The notes beneath the pieces are model-generated. The model had not been told where the DNA came from, did no database searches, and was given only the letters and a program-made list of their open reading frames with translations. A program made the position numbers and the translations under genes. DNA of 33,609 nucleotides from Hyphochytrium catenoides (taxonomy: Eukaryota; Sar; Hyphochytriomycetes; Hyphochytriales; Hyphochytriaceae), in assembly GCA_900088475.1 (NCBI GenBank), contig FLMG01001812.1, forward strand, positions 1 through 33,609, written 5' to 3'. Shown here piece after piece: positions 18,651 through 29,018 of the stretch. How positions within the stretch are numbered: position 1 is the first letter of the stretch; each line of letters opens with the position of its first letter.

Positions 18651-18740
18651 GGGGTCCGGTTAGGGCCGGCTAACACATGGCTCGCCTCATACAAGCCTAC
18701 GACCCTTAGAGTAAGTCAGGCTAAGAGCAGTCTAGTTAAC
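18651..18740. repeat. Right-hand remnant of the hairpin array
   Basis: One to two array units (GGCTAACACATGGCTCGCCT and AGTCAGGCTAAG) lie after the insertion. This shows that the insertion split an existing array. Confidence 0.6.
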
Positions 18741-18749
18741 CTTCCCCAG

Positions 18750-19575
18750 GACTAGTAGGGCCGCCGCACCACGTTTGATGGAATAGCTCTGTATGGCATC
18801 GGCTCCCTCCTGCCCACAGCGGTCGGTCGCTCGCGTGGAATCCTGCATACATGGCGCACCACGCTTTGTTGCCTGTACCCGGATGGCCCGGCCGATGTGA
18901 TACTTTTACGATGCCAGCACCGAAGAAGAACTGCTACCTGACAGCACCACCAACTCTGTTGGGGCGCTACTATGTTGACGTACTTCTTTCTACTACGGAT
19001 GTCGAGTATTGTTTCGCGGGAAACACATCCGTTCACCCGAGGATCAAACCTTGGGTATGGGACAGGTCCCGTCGTTAATGCAGATAGCGCACAGCAGAGA
19101 CAACTTCCTTGATCTGGGCTGCGGCAGACGCTTCCATTGGAGAGGAACTCTTCAACTCTTACGAAGTTTGAGGTTCAGGCGAGGGAGAGCTGGCGAGAAG
19201 GCCGAGGACGGTATCACGGCAACAGCGAAGGACGTTGCTAAGCTCGTAAAGCAAACAGCAGCAGCCAGCGGACTCCCACCGCAGGGATACTCAACACACT
19301 CTTCAAGGGCCCAGAGCCTTCTGGGGCGCCACACACAGCCAAGCGCCACCACCAATCATTATTCTTTGGGGCCTAGAGCCTCCTTCCGCATGATCCAGAC
19401 AGGCGGCAAGAAAAAGCTCCAGGCGAGTGATATCAAGCGCCAGTTTGATCCCCCAACCAGAGGCTTGTACATCTCCCTCTCTTGTCACGACATCCGGGTG
19501 AGTAGTAGAAGAAAGCATGAGCAGCGGTATGCAGAGGAGTACAGGAGAGAAGAAAGTTTGCAACCAATGACCTAG
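18750..19575 (+). pseudogene. Second decayed tyrosine recombinase
   Basis: The best open part is 19009-19575. It begins with CRVLFRGKHIRSPEDQTLG, which resembles the beta-strand lysine region. ITATAKDVAKLVKQTAAASG and YSTHSSRAQ follow, the latter carrying the HxxR box as His-Ser-Ser-Arg. LGPRASFRMIQTGG then stands where the family has G-R-W-x-S. It parallels the relic at 3087-3906 (FSAEDVGKLLKQAAAACG, YSTHPLRVGG), so both descend from one family. The glycine-rich stretch after the HxxR box is shifted to another frame, and the nucleophilic tyrosine is not evident, so activity is unlikely. The frame upstream of 19009 carries stops. Its neighbour on the left is the hairpin array. Confidence 0.65.
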
Positions 19576-19581
19576 CAGGCT

Positions 19582-20170
19582 TTCTACAGAGCGTATTAGG
19601 GACGATCCTAAACGTCTCAGACCTAAAATAAAAGAGGCTGATTCCGAGGGGGACGGGATCATACTTGATTGCAGGGGTTCTACCACCACCTATGATGTCT
19701 ATATGTTTCACCCACTTTTCCATGTATCTAAGTCAAAACGGTATCGTTACGGAGATAGGAACGAGGAGCTGGGAGAGATCAAAGCAACCTTCTTCTAGAG
19801 ATTCAGGGACCGGTGAACTGGTGTGTCATTGGGAACATATTATCGTCTTGGACAAGAGGATTCGGTAGGCGGCCGAGTATCTGCTGCTCAGGTGGCAAAT
19901 TGCCAGCATCAAAAGTTTTTGGAAGAGCTCTTGGCAGCTAACAAAGCGCAGTCTCTATCCCAGAGTCTTCAAAGCAGTGAAGAGTTTGAGCTGTACTATG
20001 GCGAGGACGACGAGGAAGCCGTCCAATCTAGAGGGGAGTGGTGTAACACTAGGGTGCAAGGAGGTAATTTGCCTCCCAAGCTATTTGCTTCTCGATTGCT
20101 TCAGAAGCTGCCAGCAGAGTTTGCTATTGGACTCAGAGCTGAAACGGGCAAGGAGCCATTTTTCTAAATG
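19582..20170 (+). pseudogene. Unrecognised coding traces right of the recombinase relic
   Basis: One frame from about 19582 reads RIRDDPKRLRPKIKEADSEG and then STTTYDVYMFHPLFHVSKSK, ending at a TAG near 19797. After a second stop the same style resumes at 19823-20167. That part has VSLGTYYRLGQEDSVGG, an acidic FELYYGEDDEEA and LPPKLFASRLLQKLPAEFAI. It looks like a single protein with two stops, or an unresolved short intron near 19797-19825. No family is recognised. It could be a third part of the adjacent mobile element, or host sequence. Confidence 0.3.
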
Positions 20171-21093
20171 TAGCAGGTGTGGTGGACTGGGACGGCCAGT
20201 GTCTGCATATGGACTAGTCGAGCAACGAATATCGCGATAGCAGCATCGAGGCTTGGAACTAGCTGCAGAAGAAGTGTAGGAATAAGCTGCCCAAGGTAGG
20301 TCTAGGGTGTGAGAGAGAAGTCGTTGTGGACAGAAGAGGAAAGCGAGGGAAGAGGAGCTTCTTCCTACAACTCTTAACAGCAGTCAGCTATTAGCTTCCA
20401 TTTATAGAGGAATCCCACTCAATAAAGCCGCTCTTCTCTCTTCTTTCGCGATTTGTCGCTCTTCGGTAGTGCTCTGTAGCCCTGACTACTGTCGCTTTTT
20501 GCCAGCTGCGTAGTCTACAAACTCTGCAACAGAAGAGCTTTCTGTGGTTTCTGGCATCTTTTGTGACAGAGACCGAGTCTGAAGGCTCCTTCTGCTTCAC
20601 TCACAATCCAAGTTTATCCTTCACTTGAACTTATGCTCTCCTTCTCGCCCTCTTGAGTCCTGAGTGCCGTCAAACAGGTGAGAGTATAGCTCCGTCCAGC
20701 GGCGATTCCCTGTCCTATGGAGGGAGAGGAGGGAGAATAAGGTAGTGAATGTCCTAACGTCTTCTGCGTGCAGAGATCGCCCTCTTCTTCTCTTCCTTAG
20801 GGGTTAGGGTTATACTCTGTCAAAATCGTAAGCAGCAGTTGCAGTGGCCATAGGAGGCTTCGTCCTTTCATACGGTTTTTCTCTTCTTCTCTTCCTTTCC
20901 TTGTTTCTTCTTGGCATCAAGAGTTTGTTTGCATTAGTGCTTCTAGTCATGGTGGTACGGTCCTAAGGAAAGACCTTCTTCAGTCCCTAATGCTTGCTAC
21001 TACTTAGCGGTACAGGCTCATGCACTAACAAGAGAAAGAAGGCTTATCATGTCCACCAGGGCCATGCAGTCTTAATATCCGCTGTTCAGGATG
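20171..21093. other. Intergenic; no gene recognised
   Basis: Mixed to pyrimidine-rich sequence with a telomere-like TTAGGGGTTAGGGTTA near 20800-20815. Minus-strand frame 20391-20600 has no domain. The region lies downstream of the hydrolase gene, which ends at 21094 on the opposite strand. Confidence 0.4.
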
Positions 21094-22317
21094 TCAAAGG
21101 ATCTGGAAGCCATGTTCTCGGTGTACAGCGCTTATAAATTCGATAGATGTCTTGTAGACATCTTGACGGGAACTTTCATCAATGAAGGCTGATGGCACTG
21201 TCACGAGCATTGACATCATCACTGTTACCGCTACTTTTGTCGCAACCAATGAGGAGCTTGTGCATAGATTAAGACTTACATTCAAGCCATCCATGAAAGC
21301 CTTTCTCATATATCCTAGCCTCAATTCTCTTCTTCTTCTTGCCCTTTCTGGACATGGCCAACTCGTCGGCTTCCCTCTTTAGACGCTGTACAAGCGCCAA
21401 CTGCTCGTGCATTAGAATGTCAATAGCTGGGACAATGAAGAGCATATCATTGGGTAAACTACTCAATTCAGCCAGAATAGGATGGAGTCGTGGATTGTCA
21501 TTGGCTTCTGGGCGAACACATGCTACATATGCGTCGTACAGCGGCTGCAAGAAGAACAAAGGGTCTTTCGCGGGGTAATTCTTCGGGACGGGTTTCTCCA
21601 TTGGAGGCCGGCGCAAGTCAACCTGTGTCAACGTTTGGTTCAATAGAAGAGAGGAGAGGCCAGTAAGCAACAGGGAAGAACAAGCAACCATGATATCCTT
21701 GAAAAGTCACCTACCGGTGCATAGAAAGTTACTGAAGCTTTAATTGCCGTCAAAGAAGGATGGCGCAAGGCCGGCTGCTGGCAAGCTGCTAACGCGAGGT
21801 TGCCTCCTGCAGAAGTGCCTCCTATGGTAAACAGCTTTGTATCTGCACCCAGCTCACTCTCCGCATGCTTGAGAAGATAAGCAACTACGTCGTCCACATC
21901 ATCATGGGCGGAGGGGAAGGTGTACCTTGGTGAATAGCGGTACTGAGTCGAGACTACTACTGCCCCAGTCTTATCAGAAAGCGTGGAACACCACCGTGCG
22001 TCATACTCAGCTGCGCCGCCAAGAAAAGCGCCCCCGTGGATATCCAGATGGAGAGGCCTTAGTCGTTTGTCACCCTCTGACCGCGGCGGTTGGAAGACAA
22101 GTGCTCGTACTTTCCTGTTCAATCTGGTTGGGATCCATATGACCGTATACCGTCGCGACGTGAGCCATGGCAAGCAGACAAAAGACATGATCAACACTTG
22201 AATGGGTTGAAGAACTAGAAGCCTCCAGCGATAGGTAAAGGGTAGATGCTTGCAGAAGAGAGCATCATACGTGGGACGGAACATGAGGTCTAACATGTCT
22301 AATAATAAAGGCGTCAT
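21094..22317 (-). CDS. Membrane-anchored alpha/beta hydrolase (hormone-sensitive-lipase type)
   Basis: Three exons are inferred on the minus strand: 22317-21715, 21622-21280 and 21188-21094. The introns (92 and 91 bases) begin GTAGGT and GTAAGT and end CAG, and both junctions keep the frame. The product has 346 residues, close to the family's usual length. The oxyanion-hole motif is HGGAFLGG (residues 94-101). The nucleophile is Ser169 in GTSAGG, the acid is probably Asp269 in PAIDILMHEQ, and the base is His311 in GFHGWL. A hydrophobic stretch at about 31-53 should anchor the enzyme in a membrane. The family hydrolyses carboxylic esters such as acylglycerols, steryl esters or acetylated compounds, and the substrate here is unknown. 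A basic loop GKKKKR (295-300) precedes the His, which is unusual. The start is the ATG at 22317. The catalytic set is complete and the gene looks intact. Confidence 0.88.
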
Positions 22318-24034
22318 GATGATGGTTGTGGGCGGTGGTGGTGGTGGGAAGGCAACAGCTTAGCTAACAGCCTTCGTTCTTCTTGGCCAAAGGATATAAT
22401 AGGACAATGCCCTAACGTCGTTCCGTCGTGCTCCTCTATGGATGATAGAGAAATGACCAAGGGATCTTGAGGACGGTCGCTCGCTTTCTCTGCGCTCGTT
22501 GTTCTGCGACGTACAGTGTCTAATGCTGGTTTGTGACGCGCTCTGTAAAAGAGGAACTGATGATGACGACTTTTTCACGGGCCTGTGGCGCTTCCTACTC
22601 TCTTTCTATCCGATGAAGGAGGAGGATGATGGGGCTGACAGAAGCCTGAGCAGCAAACAGAAGGAGCTACAGAAGGACTAAGGAATAAGAAGATCTCTGA
22701 ATGAGATCGCGTTGAAGGGAGAGTGATTGTCCCATAGTAAAAAAATGTCCAAAATAAGACGTGGAGGATCACAGCGACTTCTTTCTGGTGTCAGAAAAGT
22801 TGCGACTTTTCGAATTACTACTCGTAGTTCTGTTATAAAGCCAGCCGTGGCGAGTGTGTCAGTAGCTGGGGCACCGCGCTGGATCGTTCTTCCTTCCTTT
22901 AGTTCTACTCCGTCAGCCGGGTTGACTGTCACCCCACCACGTCCTCCTCTCCTTTTTCTGCTACCACCCTCGTTGCCGTCCCTCTCTCGTGCTGCTTTCC
23001 CTTTTTATGGTCTTGATAAGATGTTCTGTACACTCTTCTCTCCTCCTCCTCCCTGCTGTGTCTTTCCCTCACTCCTCGTCGTCATCGCTGATGGCGCTTC
23101 CCTCTCAAAATATTTTTCCTTCTTCTTTCCTAATCTCTCCTCCCTACAAAATCGTCCTCCTCTCCCTTTTTCTTATGGATGTATGGGAACCGGCTTTGCT
23201 CCTGTCCGTTCCTCTGGTTTGACTGCGCTCTTTCCTTCTCTGCTAAGGACTTGCACTTCTTGTAACTCAAAAGAGTCTCTTGGTCTGCTCGTTATCGCCA
23301 GATCTTAACTTCGCTGGTCTTCTCCTCCCATTCGAGGAGGCAACTAAGGATCGTGGTCGGGCAAGAAACGCTAATGTGTCTGGATGATTCTACCATAGCA
23401 GAGGGTTACTCGGCTATATGAGACGAACCTCGGGCCGCTTATTATCCGTCTTTGCTGCGCTCTCACCAGCCCGCTACTCACTCTGCGGTCACTACGAACT
23501 CTTTTATATCGTTAAACTTTTGGTGAGCATCCAAGCTGGCTGAAGATGACTTGTTTGCGAAAATTGTCGTCAATGTCTAAGTGTCAGATTATGGACGGAA
23601 ACTCGGTCTATTTCTCCTAGAGCTAAGCATCTTGAGGGCTTGCCGTTCTCTGCCACTCCCTTAATTACCACCTTCTCAAGATGAGGAAATTTTTTCATCT
23701 CCTCCTTCTTCTGTCACTTCTAGGAGTACTTTCTAGTACTCAGTAGTAGAGGAAGAAGAAAACAGAAGGAGCTACAAGTCTAAGTCTCTTCATCAGCTCC
23801 CTCTTCTCCACAATCGTTACCTAAAATAGAAGAATCTTAGTTGATATTCTCAGCAAGAACAATCAAAGAACGAGGAGGAGAATTTCTGGCGCCGAGACCA
23901 TCATCACACTGGACAAGGGCAAGCAAGCGAAGGGTTTGACTGCTCCAGGAGAGTGCGCTTCTTGGACGGCAAAAGAGACTCTGCTATTATGTAGAGTTAG
24001 TTGAAGCCATCGTCGTCAGTCCAGGCCAACGACC
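22318..24034. other. Pyrimidine-rich region without a supported gene
   Basis: The longest ATG frame on the + strand is 22745-23308 (187 codons). It is Pro/Ser/Leu-rich, mirrors the CT bias around it, and has no recognisable domain, so I do not call it a gene. Repeated CTCCTCCT and TTCTTC words dominate 22900-23240 and 23690-23760. The promoter of the hydrolase gene (minus strand) must lie just right of 22317. Confidence 0.4.
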
Positions 24035-24322
24035 ATGATACCGGAACGCTTCAATTCGAGCGCCCCCTTGCACCTTCACAAGCTGCTGCACAGAGTCAAC
24101 GACACGAGGCATATCTCTCTAAGGACTCCCAGAAGAGAGGGGCAAACGCCTGCCCTACAGATTGACTGCGAGCCTCATACTTCTGCAGGTTGGCTTCTCA
24201 AGACAAGCAAGCTCGATAGCCGCCGTGGTGGGCTGCTCTGGATTGCAGGAGTGACTAGTAGACTACTGTTGGAAGAACGAGGAGTTATTGAGCTCTCTTT
24301 AAGTCAAAGAAGGGAAAGGTAA
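24035..24322 (+). CDS. Small unrecognised ORF (95 codons)
   Basis: It begins at ATG 24035 and ends just before the recombinase-gene fragment at 24324. The product is Arg/Leu-rich, with HLHKLLHRVNDTRHISLRTP and a Trp-containing centre. No family is recognised. Its position immediately 5' of the shared segment suggests it may be the upstream part of the same decayed element, but no homologous stretch is visible upstream of the other copies. Confidence 0.2.
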   Translation: MIPERFNSSAPLHLHKLLHRVNDTRHISLRTPRREGQTPALQIDCEPHTSAGWLLKTSKLDSRRGGLLWIAGVTSRLLLEERGVIELSLSQRRER

Positions 24323-24323
24323 A

Positions 24324-24495
24324 GCGTCCAAGGGATATCTTTGGCCGCGTGATTGAAGGATGAGCTGACCTCCCTCACTTGTCACCTTTTGCTTCATCAG
24401 CCTCAGCCTCTGCCGCCTGCTTACAAGCTAGACACAGCGGCAAGAGGCACGCACCGCTGACTAGACCTATGAGGTGCCGCAGAACGGTCAACCGC
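24324..24495 (+). pseudogene. Recombinase-gene 5' segment copy
   Basis: This matches the family at 3718-3906, 16304-16485 and 32103-32290. It has GGGATATCTTTGGC, then GATGAGCTGACCTCC, CATCAGCCTCAGCCTCTGCC and CTAGACACAGCGGCAAG. CTGACTAGACCTATG closes it, where a TAG stands in place of the TAC (Tyr) codon of the 3718-3906 copy. It is degraded and non-functional. Confidence 0.65.
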
Positions 24496-24639
24496 ACTCC
24501 CGCCCATTGCGATTGGGCCGATACTGGAGGTAGATAATAGTAGGTCTTTATTTTGGTAAAAGTAGTCGGGTGGCGAGGAGTATGTACCTATCGCTTACTT
24601 CTCGTTGGTTAATGAGCTAGGACACGGCTACTACTAATG

Positions 24640-24700
24640 CGCCGGGGCCAAGAGCCTCTTTCCGCTTGATTCAACCAGCCGGCAAGGTGCTCTTGCAGGA
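24640..24700 (+). pseudogene. Recombinase C-terminal fragment
   Basis: The stretch GGGGCCAAGAGCCTC followed by TTCCGCTTGATTCA parallels 19358-19420 in the second recombinase relic. In frame it reads GPRASFRLIQPAGKVLL, compared with GPRASFRMIQTGGKKKL there. It lies about 150 bases downstream of the 5' segment copy in the same orientation, so 24324-24700 is probably one internally deleted recombinase gene. Confidence 0.5.
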
Positions 24701-24844
24701 GGAAAGCAATAGACATGGGATTTGCAAGAACCATACATTTATCAACCCTTATTTCTTGTACTGCCTCTGTTGGACGACTTGTTGCCTGTCGGGTCAGTCC
24801 TTCTTAGTATTAACAAATGGGGAACCTATGACGACATTTCTGTC

Positions 24845-27508
24845 CTATATATAGCCCATTCTTCGAAGGCTTTCTCTCTCTTTCCGTAGCCGATCTTCAT
24901 GATTAGGAGAATCTCCTCGCTGGGTTGTTTGGTCTGCTGCTTCAACAGTAGTGGTAGACCGCAATAACGAATCCGTACTCTTCTTTCCCCCGCCCGTCAC
25001 TTTTTCCTGACAGGTAGAGGATATGTCAGTGTCGAGAGTTTTAACCTTCCCTAGGGCCGTTTGTGCTGTCAGAATTGTCCAATAGACCCATAACCTCCCC
25101 CTACTATCCCTGACACAGTCAGTAGGGCCCACCAAAAGCTCTGAAGGCAGAAGATACATTCTCATCAACTCGGGAACAGATCCTTGCATGTCTTTCGTCA
25201 CTTTCCGCATTGAGTAAGCGTAAAATGGTGCAACATAGGTCGAGAGATAGACCCCCGCAGCAATAAGGAGCTTGCAATTGCATGCCATGGGACTGCCGTT
25301 GATGGAGAAGGTAATGTCACTGATGCCCAGTGCCGTTGTATAAAGGAGTCCAGTATATGCCGCAATCACCACTTGGGCTGTTGTTACCACTAGACATCGG
25401 AGCCTATTATTAGGCACGCTGCCGTAGCAAGCCTTGCTCGTGATAGATGACACCAAGATGCTCAGCAGTATCAGAACGCCATAATTAACTGCTGCGGCAG
25501 AGCCCATAGATAAGTCAAAAACGCTAGATTCGGAAAAAGCTCCCTGAGACGTGAAGGAGACGCGCAGTGTAAGACATTCGCTATACAGGGCCACCAGGCA
25601 TGCGATGCGCAAGTAGGTGATCATGGCGCCACTGGGTCCTAGGAGCATGCAGTTACTGCCAAAGCCTGAGAGAAGAAGACTACTGGAAACTGACAGATGT
25701 TCAGTCATCATCTTGACGAAAGCAGTTTGACATGCGGCTATCACTGCAACGAGTGCCATTAGCTCTATAAGAAGGCTGGCAATATAGACTAGGACAGAAT
25801 AGGAGTTAGGCTGGCCTGAGGTCTGGTGTAGCTTTACTTGGACCTGCAGCCCGCCGTACTCCAAACTCTTGGCTGCACGGGTAAGCTGCGGCTCCTGAAT
25901 CAGCATTGAGCTCTCAATCTGCAGGCTGAGCCAAATGATCTCATCAAAGGCAGAAGAGATATTATACCTCGTCTTTGATGCGACATTGCTGAGGAACAAA
26001 ACGCGGCGACTCGGTGGCTGCCCTTTCTCCAACGATTCTCCTACCCCACTGCCGGTGTTATAGCACTGACTAAGAAGTCGAGTGATGTTGAGCCCGCTCT
26101 TGAAGTTCTTAGCTGAACATGTGTCTTCCTGCAAGAATAGTGACAAGCCTGTCGTGCTCGGGATGCCATTGCAGCTGGATCTACAAGATGCGTCACAGTA
26201 GATGATGCTATCGATCGTTGAAAGGACGTCCGCAGTAAAGTTAAGGCCACGTAGAGTTTGACAAGCTCTGTTCCGCGCCAAGGGTTCTCGTCCTCTGTAT
26301 AAGCGCAAAGCATTGGACGTATTGAGTACGAAAGGAGCCAGGGATGAAGAAGAAAGGGAGGAGACAGGAGAGAGTGTAGGCGAAGAGGCGCGGAACTCGG
26401 TCCTGAGACTGTTATAGTCTCCCATCGCAAAGCATTGGATGGCATGCCTTAACACCACAGCCTTCGCGTCGGAATAGAACATTGAAATACCGTCGTCTTT
26501 CGTCGATGCAAAAAGGAATGCCCATGCGGTCGTGACAATAGCCAGACTACCCTTCCATCCTCTCCCATAGTAATTGAAAATATTCCCTGGGACGCTCACA
26601 TAGTCCAGTTGGAGACCATGATCACTTACCTGACCTTGTCGCTGACCCGACATGCCGCTGTAGGCCGTATATAAACCTGAAGCCCAACGCCCACTAGCAT
26701 GCTCGTTGAAAAGAAGAGTGGGAGATACCCGAGAAATGTACTCCAGAGCACGGCGAGGTTCTCCTTGGGCATACCGAAGACATCGTGCATGATCTTGATC
26801 GAACGCTGAGTTGCATTTTGAGCTCTCCTGGAGACAAAGTTCATCGAGTTTCGACATCTTATCATAGTCTGCTGCAGTTATATTGAGTGCAGCACGGCGC
26901 ATCCAGAAGTATTTGCTAATCGTCAGGTTGCATACGCAGAGGGCCGCGTTGACATTGCCAAAGACGGAGCTTGCACGATCTGCCTCACGCTCTGTGATGA
27001 GAAAGTCATCGTAGAAAGACCATGTCGGCCCGCTGTCGTTAAGTGGCATCGGTTTGGGGGGACTGGACGATGAAATCCAGACATCTGAGAGCTTCCTGTT
27101 ATCACGTCTCACTTGAAGTTCGACCTGCGGATCAATAGCCCAGCCATCGATTTTCGACGCCAGCGACCAAGAATCAGGCCCGAGACTCAAAACAGCAATG
27201 GCAATGTTGTCGATTGTTGACTCCAGCGCAGAAGGTGAGAGGGTCGCATCAGCTGCAGTGGGGAAATAGGCAGGGATAGAGGAAGAGGAGGCGGAGGAAG
27301 AAACGAGGAGATTGATTGTCTCACTATAGCCTGTCAGGTTACGGAAGCTGCTTTCAAGCTTATGGATCTCGCTATCGTCGGCCACCTTCATCGTCCGTGT
27401 AATGTGCGACGGCAGGGGCCGAAGAAGAAGAGTACCCGCGCCCAGTAAGGCGACAATCAGGCTGAAGGCCACAGACCAAGTCATAAGCATGTGATTTGCA
27501 GCCACCAT
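24845..27508 (-). CDS. Large multi-pass membrane protein of unknown function
   Basis: This is an uninterrupted minus-strand ORF of 887 residues from the first ATG (27508). The open frame extends to 27565, but only non-ATG codons lie there. A single hydrophobic segment at about residues 8-29 is followed by a luminal or extracellular region of about 540 residues. That region has several N-glycosylation sequons (for example NLTG, NLTI, NITA, NFTA, NISS) and many cysteines, including the cluster CDASCRSSC. About five membrane segments then follow between roughly 570 and 768. They include LVYIASLLIELMALVAVIAA, YGVLILLSILVSSI and LLIAAGVYLSTYVAPFYAYS. The protein ends in a polar, probably cytosolic tail of about 120 residues rich in Lys, Arg, Ser and Thr. 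I do not recognise the family. The topology suggests a surface sensor or wall-associated protein. A GTAAGT on the coding strand near 26630 is not needed as a donor, since splicing to the nearest AG breaks the frame. Confidence 0.85.
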   Translation of the reverse strand: MVAANHMLMTWSVAFSLIVALLGAGTLLLRPLPSHITRTMKVADDSEIHKLESSFRNLTGYSETINLLVSSSASSSSIPAYFPTAADATLSPSALESTIDNIAIAVLSLGPDSWSLASKIDGWAIDPQVELQVRRDNRKLSDVWISSSSPPKPMPLNDSGPTWSFYDDFLITEREADRASSVFGNVNAALCVCNLTISKYFWMRRAALNITAADYDKMSKLDELCLQESSKCNSAFDQDHARCLRYAQGEPRRALEYISRVSPTLLFNEHASGRWASGLYTAYSGMSGQRQGQVSDHGLQLDYVSVPGNIFNYYGRGWKGSLAIVTTAWAFLFASTKDDGISMFYSDAKAVVLRHAIQCFAMGDYNSLRTEFRASSPTLSPVSSLSSSSLAPFVLNTSNALRLYRGREPLARNRACQTLRGLNFTADVLSTIDSIIYCDASCRSSCNGIPSTTGLSLFLQEDTCSAKNFKSGLNITRLLSQCYNTGSGVGESLEKGQPPSRRVLFLSNVASKTRYNISSAFDEIIWLSLQIESSMLIQEPQLTRAAKSLEYGGLQVQVKLHQTSGQPNSYSVLVYIASLLIELMALVAVIAACQTAFVKMMTEHLSVSSSLLLSGFGSNCMLLGPSGAMITYLRIACLVALYSECLTLRVSFTSQGAFSESSVFDLSMGSAAAVNYGVLILLSILVSSITSKACYGSVPNNRLRCLVVTTAQVVIAAYTGLLYTTALGISDITFSINGSPMACNCKLLIAAGVYLSTYVAPFYAYSMRKVTKDMQGSVPELMRMYLLPSELLVGPTDCVRDSRGRLWVYWTILTAQTALGKVKTLDTDISSTCQEKVTGGGKKSTDSLLRSTTTVEAADQTTQRGDSPNHEDRLRKERESLRRMGYI

Positions 27509-28650
27509 GACTCCTTTTTTTTTCCACTTGGTGTTGAAGAGTGACACCACCAGGCTCGTTGCCACCAGCCCTCTTCTTTGCTGGAACCTACTATCCGGAG
27601 TGTTGGACCAAAGAAGTAGCCCCTGCTATTGACTGTCGCGAATAACACATCTAGTCATACCGTTGACAATGTGCGATGAAAAATGAGAAGCGGCAGAAAG
27701 CAAATGCAAGAAGCGGGGCCTCTCACGGTACCTCCGCCTGCGTTCTAACCAAGGTAAACGCCGCAGCTCCCTGCTGAAGTCGAAGGTCCCAAACCTGGCG
27801 GGGAGAAGGAAGGCACGGGGCACGGCAAAGTGATTACTAGGAACTCGAGGGACTGTTGGTTACAAATGAGATTGAGGCTGGGGGCCTATGAACAAACTGG
27901 GCAGGAGAGAGGAGGAGCGACGGTACGAAAGAGAGAGAAAGGAGCCTGGAGAACACTAATCCTCCTTCAATTTGTGGAGGAACGGCGATCTCGTAGTGCC
28001 CACAGACACCAAACACCAACGTTAGAACTGGATCAAAAGGCCAGGCCTAAGAAATTCTTTCCATATTCTTCTACAGAACAGCCCCAAGAGAACGGCAAAG
28101 AGCTGAACAAGCAGACGATAATTCGTCCACCATCAAAACAGCCCAAAGCAGGTAGAAAAGACAGGGTCTGAGAATCCAAGAAGGCTGTTCACCATCCTCG
28201 AAAGGCCGTTTCGCTGTGTGTAAGAAAAAGAATCAACGTTTGTAGATCAACCAATCAATGGGTTTTGGAAACTTTCATAGCTAGTAGTATAAAGAGATGC
28301 TAACATAGGAATATCATGGGGCTGCTTTGCAGCTTTCTATAAAATGAAATGTTTCGGCAACGGAAGATGGAAAGATAACTTATGTACTCATGGCCGTTTC
28401 TCCCTCCATAACGCCCACAATCCAGTATGATCATCGCGCCCTTTCGTTCCTTATTCAACTAAGCTTAACTTTTTGTTAGGCGTGGGTCACTTTTTGCTGT
28501 TCTTTCCGTAGCACTCTTCCTTCTCCATGCTTCAACAAGGTCTCCCCCTCTCTTCTTTCTCCTTTCTCTTACTCTTCTGTGTCCTCTTCAAGCTTCTTTG
28601 ATCGTTGTTCCTCTTACCCTATCTATCGTACGTAGCGACAGGCAAACGGG
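27509..28650. other. Divergent intergenic region
   Basis: It separates the minus-strand membrane protein from the plus-strand receptor. Frame 27830-28171 on the + strand starts with GTG and has no domain. CT-rich stretches at 28490-28600 resemble fungal core-promoter pyrimidine tracts. No repeat copy or RNA gene is seen. Confidence 0.4.
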
Positions 28651-28836
28651 ATGCAGGGCTGTTCCAGGGCGTTAGTCACCGCTGTGCCAATCTTTCTTGT
28701 TCAACTTACTTCATTTTCTATGCCAGTAGGTGTGTCTGACAAACCAATAATAATGGAGAAAAGAGATTTGGAGGAGCCAGCAGGTGACCAGCCCCACGGA
28801 GCAAATCATAAGGAGCCAACTGCAAAAAGGCATTGA
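28651..28836 (+). CDS. Small ORF with signal-peptide-like start and a Lys-Arg site
   Basis: A 61-codon ATG frame. The first ~27 residues (ALVTAVPIFLVQLTSFSMPV within) look like a secretory signal. A dibasic EKR follows at about residues 36-38, then a polar remainder rich in Glu, Pro, His and Lys that ends in KRH. It could be a secreted peptide precursor cut by a Kex2-type protease, or an N-terminal exon of the receptor gene that starts about 180 bases downstream. It is short, so chance is a serious alternative. Confidence 0.25.
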   Translation: MQGCSRALVTAVPIFLVQLTSFSMPVGVSDKPIIMEKRDLEEPAGDQPHGANHKEPTAKRH

Positions 28837-29018
28837 GACGATTAGCAAACAACGAGAGACAGAAGAAATAGCGCATCCTGGCGCGAAACAAACACCGGAA
28901 ACCACCGAGCAGCCGAAAGATAGCCATAAGGAAAAAGCACGGCGCGAGGACTGAAAGAGAGGCTTTCAGTCTGTTTTACCCTAAAGAGACATAAGAGGCG
29001 CATTCACTGGTGGGAACT

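Noticed and set aside
22745-23308. 187-codon + strand ORF as a gene
   Set aside because: Pro/Ser/Leu composition follows the local CT bias, with no recognisable domain and no conserved neighbour.
26588-26632. 43-base intron in the large membrane-protein gene (GTAAGT donor on the coding strand)
   Set aside because: Removing it shifts the frame into an early stop, while the unspliced frame is open for 887 codons.
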